Source: CAYGWX01 sp964353855 [NCBI: uncultured bacterium]
GTDB taxonomy: Bacteria; Edwardsbacteria; CAYGWX01
NCBI GenBank assembly: GCA_964353855.1
Contig: CAYGWX010000005.1
Coordinates: 26,432-90,431, forward strand
DNA: 64,000 nt
Direction of reading: 5' to 3'
Shown piece after piece: positions 1 through 9,800 of this stretch. Made by a program: the position numbers and the translations under genes. The notes below the pieces were generated by a model. It had not been told where the DNA came from and did no database searches. It was given only the letters and a program-made list of their open reading frames with translations. Every line of letters begins with the position of its first letter. Position 1 is the first letter of the stretch.

Positions 1-1
1 G

Positions 2-111
2 TTAGCGTGAAATTAGAGAGAAGTTAGTGTTAAATTAGTGTTAAATTAGACTTAAATTAGTGTTAAATTAGACACAACTTAGTGTGAACTTGGCGTGAAG
101 ATGGCGTGAGG
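2..111. repeat. 11-bp tandem repeat array, 10 units
   Basis: Ten consecutive 11-bp units with no phase slip. Early units read TTAGTGTTAAA and the last two read TTGGCGTGAAG and ATGGCGTGAGG, so the array drifts from AT-rich to the consensus seen at other loci. It lies in the 3' flank of the minus-strand barrel gene that ends at 257 and may continue beyond the window edge. The minus-strand RNA would be almost free of G. Confidence 0.95.
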
Positions 112-256
112 TGCTCCTATAGTGCGTTGGTTTACTGTGAGTTATGGCTAAAAGGGGGGAGCTTAAGGGTGGGCTTGAACTTGGAACTGTCGCTGTAAGT
201 ACTTGAAGAAAAATAGGTTGGATTTGTTTAGCGATTGCCGTCAGCTCATTTCAGCC
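112..256. other. 3' flank of barrel gene, no further feature seen
   Basis: About 145 bp between the 11-bp array and the stop codon of the barrel gene. I see no open reading frame with coding character, no RNA gene and no strong hairpin followed by a U-run. Confidence 0.5.
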
Positions 257-3200
257 CTAAAAGTACGCCCGGACCTCGGCCCTGGCCAGGACCTGGGGCC
301 GGGCTCCCTCCCGGGTCCTTCCGGAATAGGACACCCGGCCGGTGATGTACTCGTTGAGCTTCATCTCCCCTCCTAAACTGAAGTCGCCCGAGAACCCCAC
401 GGGCCTCTCCGTGATCACGTCCGCGGGCAGGAGCTCTTTGGGAGTCCTGGTCGTCCGGCGGGTGAGCACCCCGCTGAGTTCAAACTGGCCTTTGGTCGCA
501 AACGTCCGCCTGAGTCCCGGCCTTGCCTGCAAGGCGAACAGCTCCATCTTTCCCAGGTAGGGATAGAAGGCCGGCTCCTCCACCCAGGTCCACATCGCTC
601 CCGGCGAAAGCCGTATCTCCCAGGGGAGAGACGGCCGGTGCACCCAGCCCGCTCTGAGTGAGCGGTCCAGGACCTTGTTTTCTATCCCGATCTCCGTGCT
701 CCCGTTCCGCGAAAGGCTCTGGTCTCCAACCAGCTCAAAGGTCGTCCGCTCGGTGGCGGCCACCCGGTAGGTCCCCTCGTGCTCGATCTCGAACCGTTCC
801 GCATGCCGCCCCTCCACCCGGTTGTCTTCCTCGTCGCTCCTCCGGATGCGGTAGATCCACTCTCCCTGGACCTGCTCCGTCTTCTGGGAAATACTCAGTC
901 TGGCCTCAAGGTACGTCCTCCCGTACACCGTGGCCTCGTCCCTCTGGAATGTGCCGGGGTTTAGAAGATAAACCTTCAGCCGGTCCTGCTCCCGGCTCTC
1001 CTCCTCTACCGAGGCGAACACGTCCGAGGAGATGGCCGAGAGTCCCGCGCCCCGGCCCAGAAGGATGAGCCTCTGTGAGGCCTTGAGCGTGGTCACCGGG
1101 CTCTCTCCTCCCTGGTCCAGGAGCACCCTTCGCCAGTCCCCTCCCGGAGAGCGGTAGTATCTTCCGGTCGCAGGATCACGACGCCAGTCCCCCTGTCCCT
1201 CGGTAACCTGATAGAACTGCTCGCTCTTGAGCGCCGTGGCCGTGTTGGTGAACTCGTAGCTGGTGTTGGAAGTGAGCGCCCCCTTGCTCGGGGAATAATC
1301 TAACAGGGCCTTTCCCAGTTCGGTTATCACCCCGCTCCCCACCCTTCCCGGCTCCATGACCTTCCTTCTCCGGGTGTAGGACAGGTTCGTGGAATAGCCC
1401 CCGGTTGAGGAAAACCCTGCCGTTCCTCCGTACGTCCGCGTCCTGGAATCCAGCACCCATCCACCGGGCTCATAGACCCTGTCCTTCCTCAGGCCCCCGG
1501 TGAGCTCTCCGGTCAAGCCTCCTCCGGTCTTCGGCCCAAGGCGATAGCCGAGTCCCCCTCCCGGTTCCTCGTACTCGTAGCCAGAGCGCAGGAGCCCCGC
1601 CCCGTATCCGCTCCAGCGCTCATGGGCATAGCTCGCCCTGGGAGTGAGCCACCTGATCTTCTGGCCCAGGGAGTAAAACTGTCTCTCTCTTCTCCGCTCA
1701 TTCACCGAATCCGGGGAGGAGGAAAGGGTATCTGCAGACCTGACCAGCTCGGCCTGGGCCTTGACCATCGTGTTTCCGGATAACTCCAGACCCCCGCTCC
1801 GTCTCAGCGCCCAGCGCCCGTCCGTCCGGGAGAGCCTCCCGGCCTCGCCGGTTAGCGACCAATTGGGCCTGGGCTTATAGACCAGGCTTGCCTCCGCGTC
1901 CTTCTGGCCCAGGCCGAGTCCCTGGTCCAGGTTCCACTGATAGCCGTGATCCAGGGACCGTTGCTGATAAAAGGAGGAAAACTCAGGGGCGACCCAGTTG
2001 CCCCTCCCTTTGAACTCCAGATCCCCAAGCCCCTTCCCCGCCAAGTTCATTCTCTTCGGGGTCCAATCCCAGCTTCCCCTGAATGCCTTTCCTCGGGAGA
2101 CGTGTCCCGGAAGGTCGCTGAAGGTGTTCCGGTCCCTTCGCGAGGCCGCGAATTCAAAGCTCGCCCCCCCTGCATCCTTCACCTTGTAACCCAGGCTGGC
2201 GCCCACGAGTTCCATCCGCTCGGGCAGGGGAAGGAATGTCCTCGGGGTGTATTCCCCGGCCCCGTTTCCCACGAAGACATACCCACCCAGCGTCCCGTCA
2301 TAGCGGTATTCCCCCCTTCCGGGGCCGACCCGGGAGAAGCTCACCTGATAGTCCCCCCGGGGCCGGCCTGAATAGGTGAAGATGGAGTCGGTCCGGATAT
2401 AATCCCCGTTTCCCGGGCCCACATAGCTGGCCCCGGAAATGACCGCTTTCTTGGGGTCCGTGCCCGCCGCCCTCAGGGCCTCCCTGGTGGAATCGCTCAA
2501 GGCGAAGCTCAAGGGCCTCTCCCTCTCATCCTCCTCCCTGAGCCCGGTGAGAACCAGGCTGAGCCTGTCCCTGAGCCCTAGAAGGGTCTGTCTTCCTCCC
2601 GCGAAATTCCTGCGGTACAGGTCGTTGGTGTACTCGAAGTCTGCCGCGATTCTGGACTGGCCCGTGATCAGCCTCCTGGGCGTGAAGAAGAGCTCCCCGT
2701 TGGTGTAGTCTATCGTGTAGTCGTTGTTCTCGCCCCTTCTCAGGAGCTCCCCGTCCAGCCAGACTTTCTCGGTCCCGCCCAGGATCACGATCTCCCGGCG
2801 CCCGGTCTCGGACGTCAGGGGATAAGGCCCCTGCTTCCCTTCCGTGCCGGAGAATCGGTTCTCCGCGAACCGACCCTTGGGCACGGCATAGGCCAGGGTC
2901 AGCGTCCCGGGCTTGAAGTTTAGGTCCACCCTCGCCCCCGTCAGGCGGCGCTCCAGCGCGGTCCAGACCCCGTCTTTCAAAGCGAAGTCGTAGTCCCCGA
3001 CCAGGGCCTGGCCCCGGTTCCCCCGGACGGCCAGAGAAACCTTGTCTATCTCCTCCAGACGTTCGGTCGTTCCCTCGGGCTGGATGGGCAGGTTCTCGTC
3101 CGACAGGAGCCCCTCCATCTCAACCCCGGACGTCACCTGTCCCGAAAGCGAGAGCCTGAGCGATTGTTCCAGGGAAAGATCCTGCTGGGTTCCCACCGAA

Positions 3201-3655
3201 AGCCCGAAGGTCTTGCTTCCTCCGAACCGGAACTCCGCGGGGTTCTCCGCCCCCGGGGCTTTGGCCTGGCTGTCCGAGACAGCGACCAGGGCCTGAGCGG
3301 TGTCCTCCCTGACCCGGAAGTGCGTGTAGGACCTGTTCATCGAAAAGGGCAGGACCTCGTAGGAGACGACCGCCCTCCGGCTTGCCTCCAGTCTCCCGGC
3401 AAAGTAGATCTCTCCCCGCTCGAAGTCCAAGACATACTCCCGGTCTCGGACAAGAAGACTGTCCCCCTTGCCCTCGGACTTTCGGAGGATGCGGACGCTC
3501 TCGCTCCCGATCAGGATACGACCCGGGGAAAGGGTATAAGGCCCCGCATCCCCTCGCCCCTCGAGCGTATCGGTCCTCGTCTCCCCCAGACACAGGGCCG
3601 GGAGGACAAGAACCACCAAGAAGAGGAGGACTACCCTATGGTCCTTCCAGATCAT
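257..3655 (-). CDS. Large outer-membrane beta-barrel-like surface protein
   Basis: The product is about 1132 aa from the ATG at 3655. This start puts a signal peptide (MIWKDHRVVLLFLVVLVLP...) at the N-terminus; an upstream in-frame start would bury it inside the previous gene. Residues 30-110 and roughly 310-375 contain two copies of a small motif (ILIGSESVRIL...YVLDFERGEIYF and IVILGGTEKVWLDG...YTIDYTNGELFF). The rest is rich in alternating aromatic/polar strands (SGYEYEEPGGGLGYRLG, STNLSYTRRR) and ends in a short strand with a terminal aromatic (AEVRAYF), typical of outer-membrane barrels. It overlaps the upstream NHL gene by 20 bp, implying translational coupling. I cannot name a family. 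A surface barrel working with the propeller protein is inference. Confidence 0.75.
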   Translation of the reverse strand: MIWKDHRVVLLFLVVLVLPALCLGETRTDTLEGRGDAGPYTLSPGRILIGSESVRILRKSEGKGDSLLVRDREYVLDFERGEIYFAGRLEASRRAVVSYEVLPFSMNRSYTHFRVREDTAQALVAVSDSQAKAPGAENPAEFRFGGSKTFGLSVGTQQDLSLEQSLRLSLSGQVTSGVEMEGLLSDENLPIQPEGTTERLEEIDKVSLAVRGNRGQALVGDYDFALKDGVWTALERRLTGARVDLNFKPGTLTLAYAVPKGRFAENRFSGTEGKQGPYPLTSETGRREIVILGGTEKVWLDGELLRRGENNDYTIDYTNGELFFTPRRLITGQSRIAADFEYTNDLYRRNFAGGRQTLLGLRDRLSLVLTGLREEDERERPLSFALSDSTREALRAAGTDPKKAVISGASYVGPGNGDYIRTDSIFTYSGRPRGDYQVSFSRVGPGRGEYRYDGTLGGYVFVGNGAGEYTPRTFLPLPERMELVGASLGYKVKDAGGASFEFAASRRDRNTFSDLPGHVSRGKAFRGSWDWTPKRMNLAGKGLGDLEFKGRGNWVAPEFSSFYQQRSLDHGYQWNLDQGLGLGQKDAEASLVYKPRPNWSLTGEAGRLSRTDGRWALRRSGGLELSGNTMVKAQAELVRSADTLSSSPDSVNERRRERQFYSLGQKIRWLTPRASYAHERWSGYGAGLLRSGYEYEEPGGGLGYRLGPKTGGGLTGELTGGLRKDRVYEPGGWVLDSRTRTYGGTAGFSSTGGYSTNLSYTRRRKVMEPGRVGSGVITELGKALLDYSPSKGALTSNTSYEFTNTATALKSEQFYQVTEGQGDWRRDPATGRYYRSPGGDWRRVLLDQGGESPVTTLKASQRLILLGRGAGLSAISSDVFASVEEESREQDRLKVYLLNPGTFQRDEATVYGRTYLEARLSISQKTEQVQGEWIYRIRRSDEEDNRVEGRHAERFEIEHEGTYRVAATERTTFELVGDQSLSRNGSTEIGIENKVLDRSLRAGWVHRPSLPWEIRLSPGAMWTWVEEPAFYPYLGKMELFALQARPGLRRTFATKGQFELSGVLTRRTTRTPKELLPADVITERPVGFSGDFSLGGEMKLNEYITGRVSYSGRTREGARPQVLARAEVRAYF

Positions 3656-4508
3656 AGATGAGGACCCTGTGGTTTCCGGTGTCCGAGACGTACAGTTTCG
3701 CCCCGGAGCAGAGCACGAACCCTGGACGGGCAAGCCCTTTGATCTCACCCATCTCCTCCCCGGCCTCAGAGAACGCCACGACCCGGTCGTGGCCTGTGTC
3801 CGCGACCCATATTCTTCCCTTGCCGTCCAGGGCCACGCTCTCCGGGGCTTTGAGTCTTCCCTTCCCGAGGATGCTCTGGGGTTCGCCCCAGGTGCTGAAG
3901 GACTGGATCCGGTTGTTCCCCCATTCCGCGACCCAGAGGGTTTTATCAGGTTCGCTTACCGCCACGCCCATGGGCTCGGAGAGGTTTCCGAGCCCTGTCC
4001 CGAACCCTCCGAACGAGCGTAACAGGCTTCCGGCTCCGGATAGGACCAGGACTCGGTGGCTCCCTTTTTCGCAGACCACCACGTCCCCGCTTCGGGCGAC
4101 AACCAGGCCCTGGGGGAGGAATAGGACCTCCTCGGGTTTATAAAAGTCGCCTAACGAGACCCCATAACGGTCCAGACGCATCATCCTGCTTCCCGGAAGG
4201 TCCGAGACCAAAAGGCCCGAGGTCCCGGAGAGCGCCAGTCCGGTGATTCCCCTGAAAAGCCCTTCTCCTGGGATTTCCCTGAGATACGTCCCCAGGGAAT
4301 CGAAGGCCTGGACACGGTTGTTGCCCGCATCGGCCACATAGAGCGTTCCGCGCTCATCCAGGGTCAATGCCCCGGGAGAGAAGAACTCCCCTGGTCCGGT
4401 CCCCTTTCTTCCGATCGTGGCCAGAAGCTTCGGGGAGAACGTCCCTCCGGGCATGGCCGGGAGTGGCTGGATGAGGAAGAGATATAGGCTTAGGAGGATT
4501 GCTGACAT
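3636..4508 (-). CDS. Secreted NHL-repeat beta-propeller protein
   Basis: A 290-aa protein with a short hydrophobic leader (MSAILLSLYLFLIQPLPAMPG). It has five to six NHL-type blades, seen as recurring G-x-F-x-x-P...LYVADAGNNRVQAFD, LWVAEWGNNRIQSFS, IWVADTGHDRVVAFS and LYVSDTGNHRVLIYD. NHL propellers bind proteins, RNA or glycans and have no catalytic residues of their own. Its stop overlaps the start of the barrel gene by 20 bp and it follows a secreted CTD-bearing protein across a terminator-like hairpin. A role as an extracellular or periplasmic partner of the barrel protein is inferred from this coupling only. Confidence 0.85.
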   Translation of the reverse strand: MSAILLSLYLFLIQPLPAMPGGTFSPKLLATIGRKGTGPGEFFSPGALTLDERGTLYVADAGNNRVQAFDSLGTYLREIPGEGLFRGITGLALSGTSGLLVSDLPGSRMMRLDRYGVSLGDFYKPEEVLFLPQGLVVARSGDVVVCEKGSHRVLVLSGAGSLLRSFGGFGTGLGNLSEPMGVAVSEPDKTLWVAEWGNNRIQSFSTWGEPQSILGKGRLKAPESVALDGKGRIWVADTGHDRVVAFSEAGEEMGEIKGLARPGFVLCSGAKLYVSDTGNHRVLIYDLEGP

Positions 4509-4521
4509 GTCGTTTCGGTCA

Positions 4522-4556
4522 AAAGGCCGCCCCGATCAAGTCTCGGGACGGCCTTT
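4522..4556 (-). terminator. Terminator-like hairpin between CTD protein and NHL gene
   Basis: A 14-bp stem (4522-4535 with 4543-4556, one wobble pair) with a 7-nt loop, directly after the stop of the 4581-6086 gene. On the minus strand the stem ends in UUUU and then GACC, so the U-tract is short. Partial read-through into the NHL gene is likely. Confidence 0.65.
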
Positions 4557-4580
4557 CATCGTTTGGCCTTTTTTAAGAGG

Positions 4581-6086
4581 TTACCTCAGAATCGTGAGCC
4601 GGCGCGTGGTGTTGAAGGCTGGCTCGCCCCGCTCCCTGGCCTCGAAACGACAGAAATAAACCCCGTTGGGCACCGCGTGTCCTTCTCCATCCCGACCGTC
4701 CCAGGCCACCCGCTTGCTCCCCGGCGAAGACTCTCCCTCCGCAAGTTTGCGGATCCTCTGTCCCAGACTGTTGTAGACCCAGACCGAAACCCAGGCTCTT
4801 CGGGGAACCTGGAAGCGGACTTCGGTGCGTTCCCTCATCGGGTTGGGATGGAGGGAAAGGCCGTATTCCGAGGGAATAAGCTGGCTTGGACCCGCCTCCA
4901 CCCCGCTTCCCGGCCGGGCCACGAAGCGGTAGGTGATGCTCTCCGGCGCAGCGATCGGGTCCGTGTTCCAGATGTTGATCCCCTTGGCTACGCTGAAGCT
5001 GTCCGTGGCCCAGAGGAAATAGCGGATGGTGCAAGCCTGGGCCACGGAAGGAATCGTGTAGTAGTAACGATTCCCCCGGACGCTATCCCTGCTGACTCCG
5101 TGGTACAGGGTGTCCGGATCCCCGGGCCGCTTGTTGTAGAACAGCGAGTCCCGCCAGACTCCTCCGCTGTAGGTCGCGGTATCCGTAATCGTGCTCGCCA
5201 CACTGAACGGTCCTGAGAACTGGGTGTCCGGCCAGACCGTGGAGTTGGCGAAGTCCGGAAGGTAGAAGTTCCAGGGCCGACCGCTGACCGTGTCCGCGGC
5301 CTGGATCCGGCGTTGCAGGAACATCTTGTCTACGACCACGAAGTTACTGTCCGCGCCGTTGGCCCCCATGACCGCGGCCACCCCGTTCCCCCCGCAGAAC
5401 CGCCCGGGCGTGTCCCACTCGTAGATCACCCGGGTCTCGTTGGTCCCGAAGTTGTCGGTGAAAGTGTAGCGGTCGCGCAGGATGACGCAGGGCCAGAACT
5501 TGTTCCCGCTGAAGGGAACCTTGACCTTCCCACGACCCACGATCCTCTTGCGGTGTCCCTCGTTAAGTTCGTAGGGGAATCCCCCTAAGTCGTAGGACGC
5601 GGTGACGATCCGTTGCCAGCTGTCTCCGGGGCGCATCGGGAAGCGGTACATATCTACCCCCGGGGAAGGTTTGTAAACCATAAGAAACCTGAATCCCCCC
5701 TGCTCCTGGTCGAAGCCCATGTTCCAGGTGGCGAAAGTATCCCGGCGTTCATAGACCCAGCTTTCCACCCCGGAGAGGGTATCCAACTCCACGAGCTGGG
5801 CCGTGGGAAAGGAATCCGGGGCCGGGGGCCTTCCCTGGGTGCGAGGTCGTAGGGAGGCCGGGACGCGGACCACGCCCGGCCAATTCAACGTATCCGCGCA
5901 CAGGTCCCAGACCCGCCGGTTGGGGTTGAACTCGTCCCAGAAGAACTGGTCCGAGTTCTGCATGTAGTCTCCGGAGACCCCGCGGAGGAAGGGTTGGGTT
6001 GTCCAGATCGTGAAGTTGTTATAACCTCCCGCCAGGGCCCCGTGGGCGCAGGCGAGAACGAGAAGGGTTCCCAAGACTGTACGCAT
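4581..6086 (-). CDS. Secreted protein with FlgD/T9SS-like C-terminal domain
   Basis: The product is 501 aa from the ATG at 6086, chosen because an AGGAGG lies 7 nt upstream and a signal peptide (MRTVLGTLLVLACAHGALAG) follows at once. The body (about residues 20-400) has no motif I recognise. It has dispersed cysteines and many Trp/Tyr, as in secreted beta-rich proteins. The last 85 residues are a sorting/FlgD-type Ig domain: LHPNPMRERTEVRFQVP, then VSVWVYNSLGQRIRKL, then VAWDGRDGEGHAVPNGVYF, ending TRRLTILR. This matches the tails of the proteases in the window. It sits 16 bp after the DUF5683-like gene, so it is in the same operon. Function unknown; export to the cell surface is likely. Confidence 0.8.
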   Translation of the reverse strand: MRTVLGTLLVLACAHGALAGGYNNFTIWTTQPFLRGVSGDYMQNSDQFFWDEFNPNRRVWDLCADTLNWPGVVRVPASLRPRTQGRPPAPDSFPTAQLVELDTLSGVESWVYERRDTFATWNMGFDQEQGGFRFLMVYKPSPGVDMYRFPMRPGDSWQRIVTASYDLGGFPYELNEGHRKRIVGRGKVKVPFSGNKFWPCVILRDRYTFTDNFGTNETRVIYEWDTPGRFCGGNGVAAVMGANGADSNFVVVDKMFLQRRIQAADTVSGRPWNFYLPDFANSTVWPDTQFSGPFSVASTITDTATYSGGVWRDSLFYNKRPGDPDTLYHGVSRDSVRGNRYYYTIPSVAQACTIRYFLWATDSFSVAKGINIWNTDPIAAPESITYRFVARPGSGVEAGPSQLIPSEYGLSLHPNPMRERTEVRFQVPRRAWVSVWVYNSLGQRIRKLAEGESSPGSKRVAWDGRDGEGHAVPNGVYFCRFEARERGEPAFNTTRRLTILR

Positions 6087-6102
6087 CTCCTGTTCCTCCT
6101 TT

Positions 6103-6876
6103 CTAAAAGCCTCTTCCCACGGACAGAGAAACCCCGGGTTCAAGGTCCGGAGCCATGCCCAGCCTCCATTCCCAACGCTCCGGGGCTGCGCTCAAGCTCC
6201 GGTTGTGCTTGCCAGCAACCCGGGCCGCGTCCAGTCCCGACAGGATGCGGTGCACGATGGCCCATCCCATCACGTAGCTCGCCCGGTGCCTTGCCTCCAG
6301 GCTCCTGAGCCTCTGGTCCCGATAACTGAACCAGGCCGCTTGGTCTCTCCAGGCCCAGGTCCGGTCCCCGGAGTAAATCCGCGTGTTGATGTATTCCTCC
6401 TGCTTCGCCTTGTCGTTGGGATACTGCTCCCGGGCCTCGCGGCGGATCCACTCGTTGGCCGAGTCGCTGGAGAAGAACTGCCCCAGATCCTTGAAGTACT
6501 GGTCCGGTGCCCCGGAGGGATTCGTGCTCGCGTTGCCTGCGGCGAAAGCGGTATACCCGCCCCGGAGAATTCCCTCCTGGGATTTGCTCACCAGGAAATA
6601 GGTCCACAGACCGGCTTCTATCGTAAAATAGAGCTTGGCTGCTCCCTTGGACTCTGCATACCACTGCCCCATCCCCGGCAGAACCAGGGAGTAAAGCATG
6701 GCCCGCTTGGGCGACTTCCAGCCTGCGGGGTGGCCCGGAAGAGCAGGTTCCTTCATCTTAAGGGTATCATTTTCCTGAACCAGAAGGAGCGAATGGGATT
6801 CCAAGTAGAGGCCGGATGCTTTCGCTGCAGAAGGAAGTAACCCGACCGCAACGATCAGCAGGATAATCTTCCTCAT
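6103..6876 (-). CDS. DUF5683-like envelope protein
   Basis: A 257-aa protein starting at the second of two tandem ATGs (6876), which has the better spacing from the AGGAG at the end of the upstream gene. It has a signal peptide (MRKIILLIVAVGLLPSAAKA). The segment SPKRAMLYSLVLPGMGQWYA near residue 55, followed by a hydrophobic helix (AAKLYFTIEAGLWTYFLV), matches the DUF5683 family of envelope proteins in FCB-group bacteria. The C-terminus is a short beta segment ending in GVSLSVGRGF. It lies 8 bp after the M6 protease gene. The biochemical role of this family is not known to me. Confidence 0.75.
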   Translation of the reverse strand: MRKIILLIVAVGLLPSAAKASGLYLESHSLLLVQENDTLKMKEPALPGHPAGWKSPKRAMLYSLVLPGMGQWYAESKGAAKLYFTIEAGLWTYFLVSKSQEGILRGGYTAFAAGNASTNPSGAPDQYFKDLGQFFSSDSANEWIRREAREQYPNDKAKQEEYINTRIYSGDRTWAWRDQAAWFSYRDQRLRSLEARHRASYVMGWAIVHRILSGLDAARVAGKHNRSLSAAPERWEWRLGMAPDLEPGVSLSVGRGF

Positions 6877-6884
6877 CATCGCTC

Positions 6885-9800
6885 CTATTTAACCACCGCT
6901 ATCTTCTTGATCCTGACCTCGCTCTTTCCGCCCGCTTTGGCCTCCACCCGGAAGAAGTAGACCCCGCTGGCGAAAGGCCCGGCGTCCCAGACGACCTCGT
7001 TCTCGGTCCCCGGAAAGCCCGTCCCGTCCATCTTGCTCACCAACTCCCCGGCCAGGGTATAGATTTCCACCTTCACCTGAGCCGCCTGTCCCAGCGAGTA
7101 GCGGATTTTAGTGCTCGACCGTACGGGATTTGGGTAGGCATAGACGCTGGAATTGGGCAGGAGCTCTCCCGAGGCCGCGGGGGCAGGTGGATAGAGGGCC
7201 GCGGGGTACAAACCCGTATGCTGGATGTTCTGGTGAATCATCGGCCAAGGAAACTCGGGAGGACCCTCAGTAGAGTAAGGCAAATGATAAACATAGAGAT
7301 AGCCGTCATCGCAACCGATAGCTAATCCAACGTGGGAATAGAGGCTTATGGGAGCTGGGTAAAAGGTAAAGATCGTTGGGGAAGATAGGACCGGCCCGCC
7401 CACCGTGAGAGGGAATCCATCCAGAGACTTCCCTTTGCCGTTGAACGCATATATCTTGGCGTCCGGCGAGCCCACCACGATGTCCAGTTTCCCGTCTCCA
7501 TCCACGTCCCCGAGCGCCGGAGAGGATTGCACCGAGGTGGAATCGGAAATCTTGATCGGGAAGTTCGTGCAGATAGAGCCGTTGTAGTTGAAGGCGTACA
7601 GGTGACGCCCGGCGCTCACCACGGCCTCCAGATAGCCATCTTGGTCTATGTCCCCGAGGGCCGGTGTGGCGAAGGGGTCGTTCCCAAGGCTCGCAGGCCA
7701 GCCTGCAACCATTGAGCCATCGGGCTTGAAGGCGTAAAGCTTCTTCTCAAGGGTATTGACCGCGGACGCAACCACGATTTCCTGTTGTCCGTCTCGGTCA
7801 ATGTCTCCGATGACCGGAGAAGTGTAGCCGTACCCCAGGCGTTCAACGATTTTAGGCCAGCCCGGTTTAGCCTTTCCATCAGCGCCCAACACAAAAAGCC
7901 GACCATCTCCCGAGAGGAAAACGATCTCTTTCTGACCATCGCCGAAGAGGTCGGCCGCTGCCGGGGAGCTGAACACCTCAACCCCTATGTCCACCGGGAA
8001 TCCCGGCATCTCACGGAAGGTATCTCCGACGCTCGGACTCCACCAAGCATGGAGCTTTCGGTCATGCGATCCGAACACGATGTCCAGGTGGTTGTCTCCG
8101 TTCAGGTCCACCAGGAGCGGAGAAGACTCCACGAAGTCCCCGACGCGTTTGGGAAATCCTCGTACCGGCTCGGCCAGGGTATCTCTTCGGACAGGGTCCC
8201 ATCGGGGCTTTGGCTTCAGGGCATATAAATAGCCGTCATTAGACCCGAACACGATTTCCAACGTATCATCCCCATTGATATCTCCAATGGCTGGAGTAGA
8301 ATACACGAAGCTGTCTGTCTCGGCGATGATCGCAGCCGGGGCCAAGACTTTGATGCTGTCCTTGCCCTGCTTTTCGTACCAGTAGAAGGAGTCCGGGTTG
8401 GAGATGAGTTTGCTTCCGTCCAGATGCCAGGCGTAGCACCGGCCGTCCGTGGAGGTCAGCACGATCTCCTTTTGTTCGTCCCCTTTAAGGTCCGCGACCA
8501 TCGGCGAGTTCCAGTCCACAGCGTTTCCTGTGATTTGTGGAAACCCCGGCTGGGCCCAGTCCAGGGAGATATGCATGGGCATGACCGTGTCCGAGGCGCC
8601 GATGTCCGTGACCGTGATGTGGCTGAACGTTCCGTTGTTGGCTTTGGAGCTTGGGGTGGTTCCGTCCGCGAACCGAGGGTTGTTCGTCGCGCTGAAGGCG
8701 TCCGCGGAGTCCCCGTTCCAGAAGGGCGAGTCTGTCCAGTGCTGCAGGTCCATGATCCCGTCAGCCTCCATCAGGGCCACGGCCTTGGGCAGGCCGACCA
8801 TGAGTTCGTTGTTCTTCCAGCGACTCCGGATGAGATCCTCGTCCACATGATAGATGAGCAGCCCCGAGCCCGGCAGGAAGGAGTCGAACTGGTCAACGCT
8901 CACTTCCACTCCGTTGCGGATCGTCGCGCCCACGGTGTTGTTCTTGAGGAGGTCGGTCTGCTTGTTCTCCAGGAGGAAATATTCGTGCGAGTTGATCAGA
9001 ACCTGAAGGATTGTCTGCGGCAGGTTCTCCACGGCCCGCAGAGAGTAGAGATCGTTCCTCTGGACGACCTGGGGCTTGACGAAGCCCAGGAACTTCTTGG
9101 GCCAGGCCCCCAGCTGGCAGGGGAAGAAACCCGGGGGATCGCCGTTGTAGCCCCCGCCGGACATCACCTCCCAGTTTCCCAGGCCCGCGGACTCGTAGTA
9201 GACGTCGTAGAGGTCCGGCAGTCCGAGCTGGTGACCGAACTCGTGGACGATGGTTCCCTGCAGGCCGGTGACCGCCTCCTCGTAGCGGTTCGTCTCCCCG
9301 ATCACTGAACCTCCCGGCACCGTGTCCGTCCCGTGGTGCACCACGAAGGGGTCGGAGAGGAGGTCGAAAGTCAGGTTCGCCGCCGGGATGTCCCAGGGGG
9401 CATAGCCAGCCTGGATGGCGAAGCCCGCGGAGATTTGGAGGTTCACCCCGGCATGGAATACAAAGAGGCCGTCGTAGTTCTGGAACCGGGGGACATCGGC
9501 CTCTGCGCCATGGATCGCGTCCACGAAAAGCTGGCCCAGACCCCAGCCCAGCTTGTTGGTTCCCTGCGTGTACCAGCTTCCGTAGTCGCTGTAATAGCCC
9601 ATCTGATGCGGCACGGTATACGCCGCCCAGCTGTCCAGGCTGTCCGCGTCTTTGGGATAGATGTCCCACAGGATCTCCACCTTTCCGCCCTCATACCCCG
9701 TGGAGTCCGACTTCAGGCGTCCCCCGGCGTTGGCCAGGTAGAAGTTCCTCAGAAACTCCATCTGGCGGTGAAAATACCGGGTGTTGTGGACCGGGTCGTG

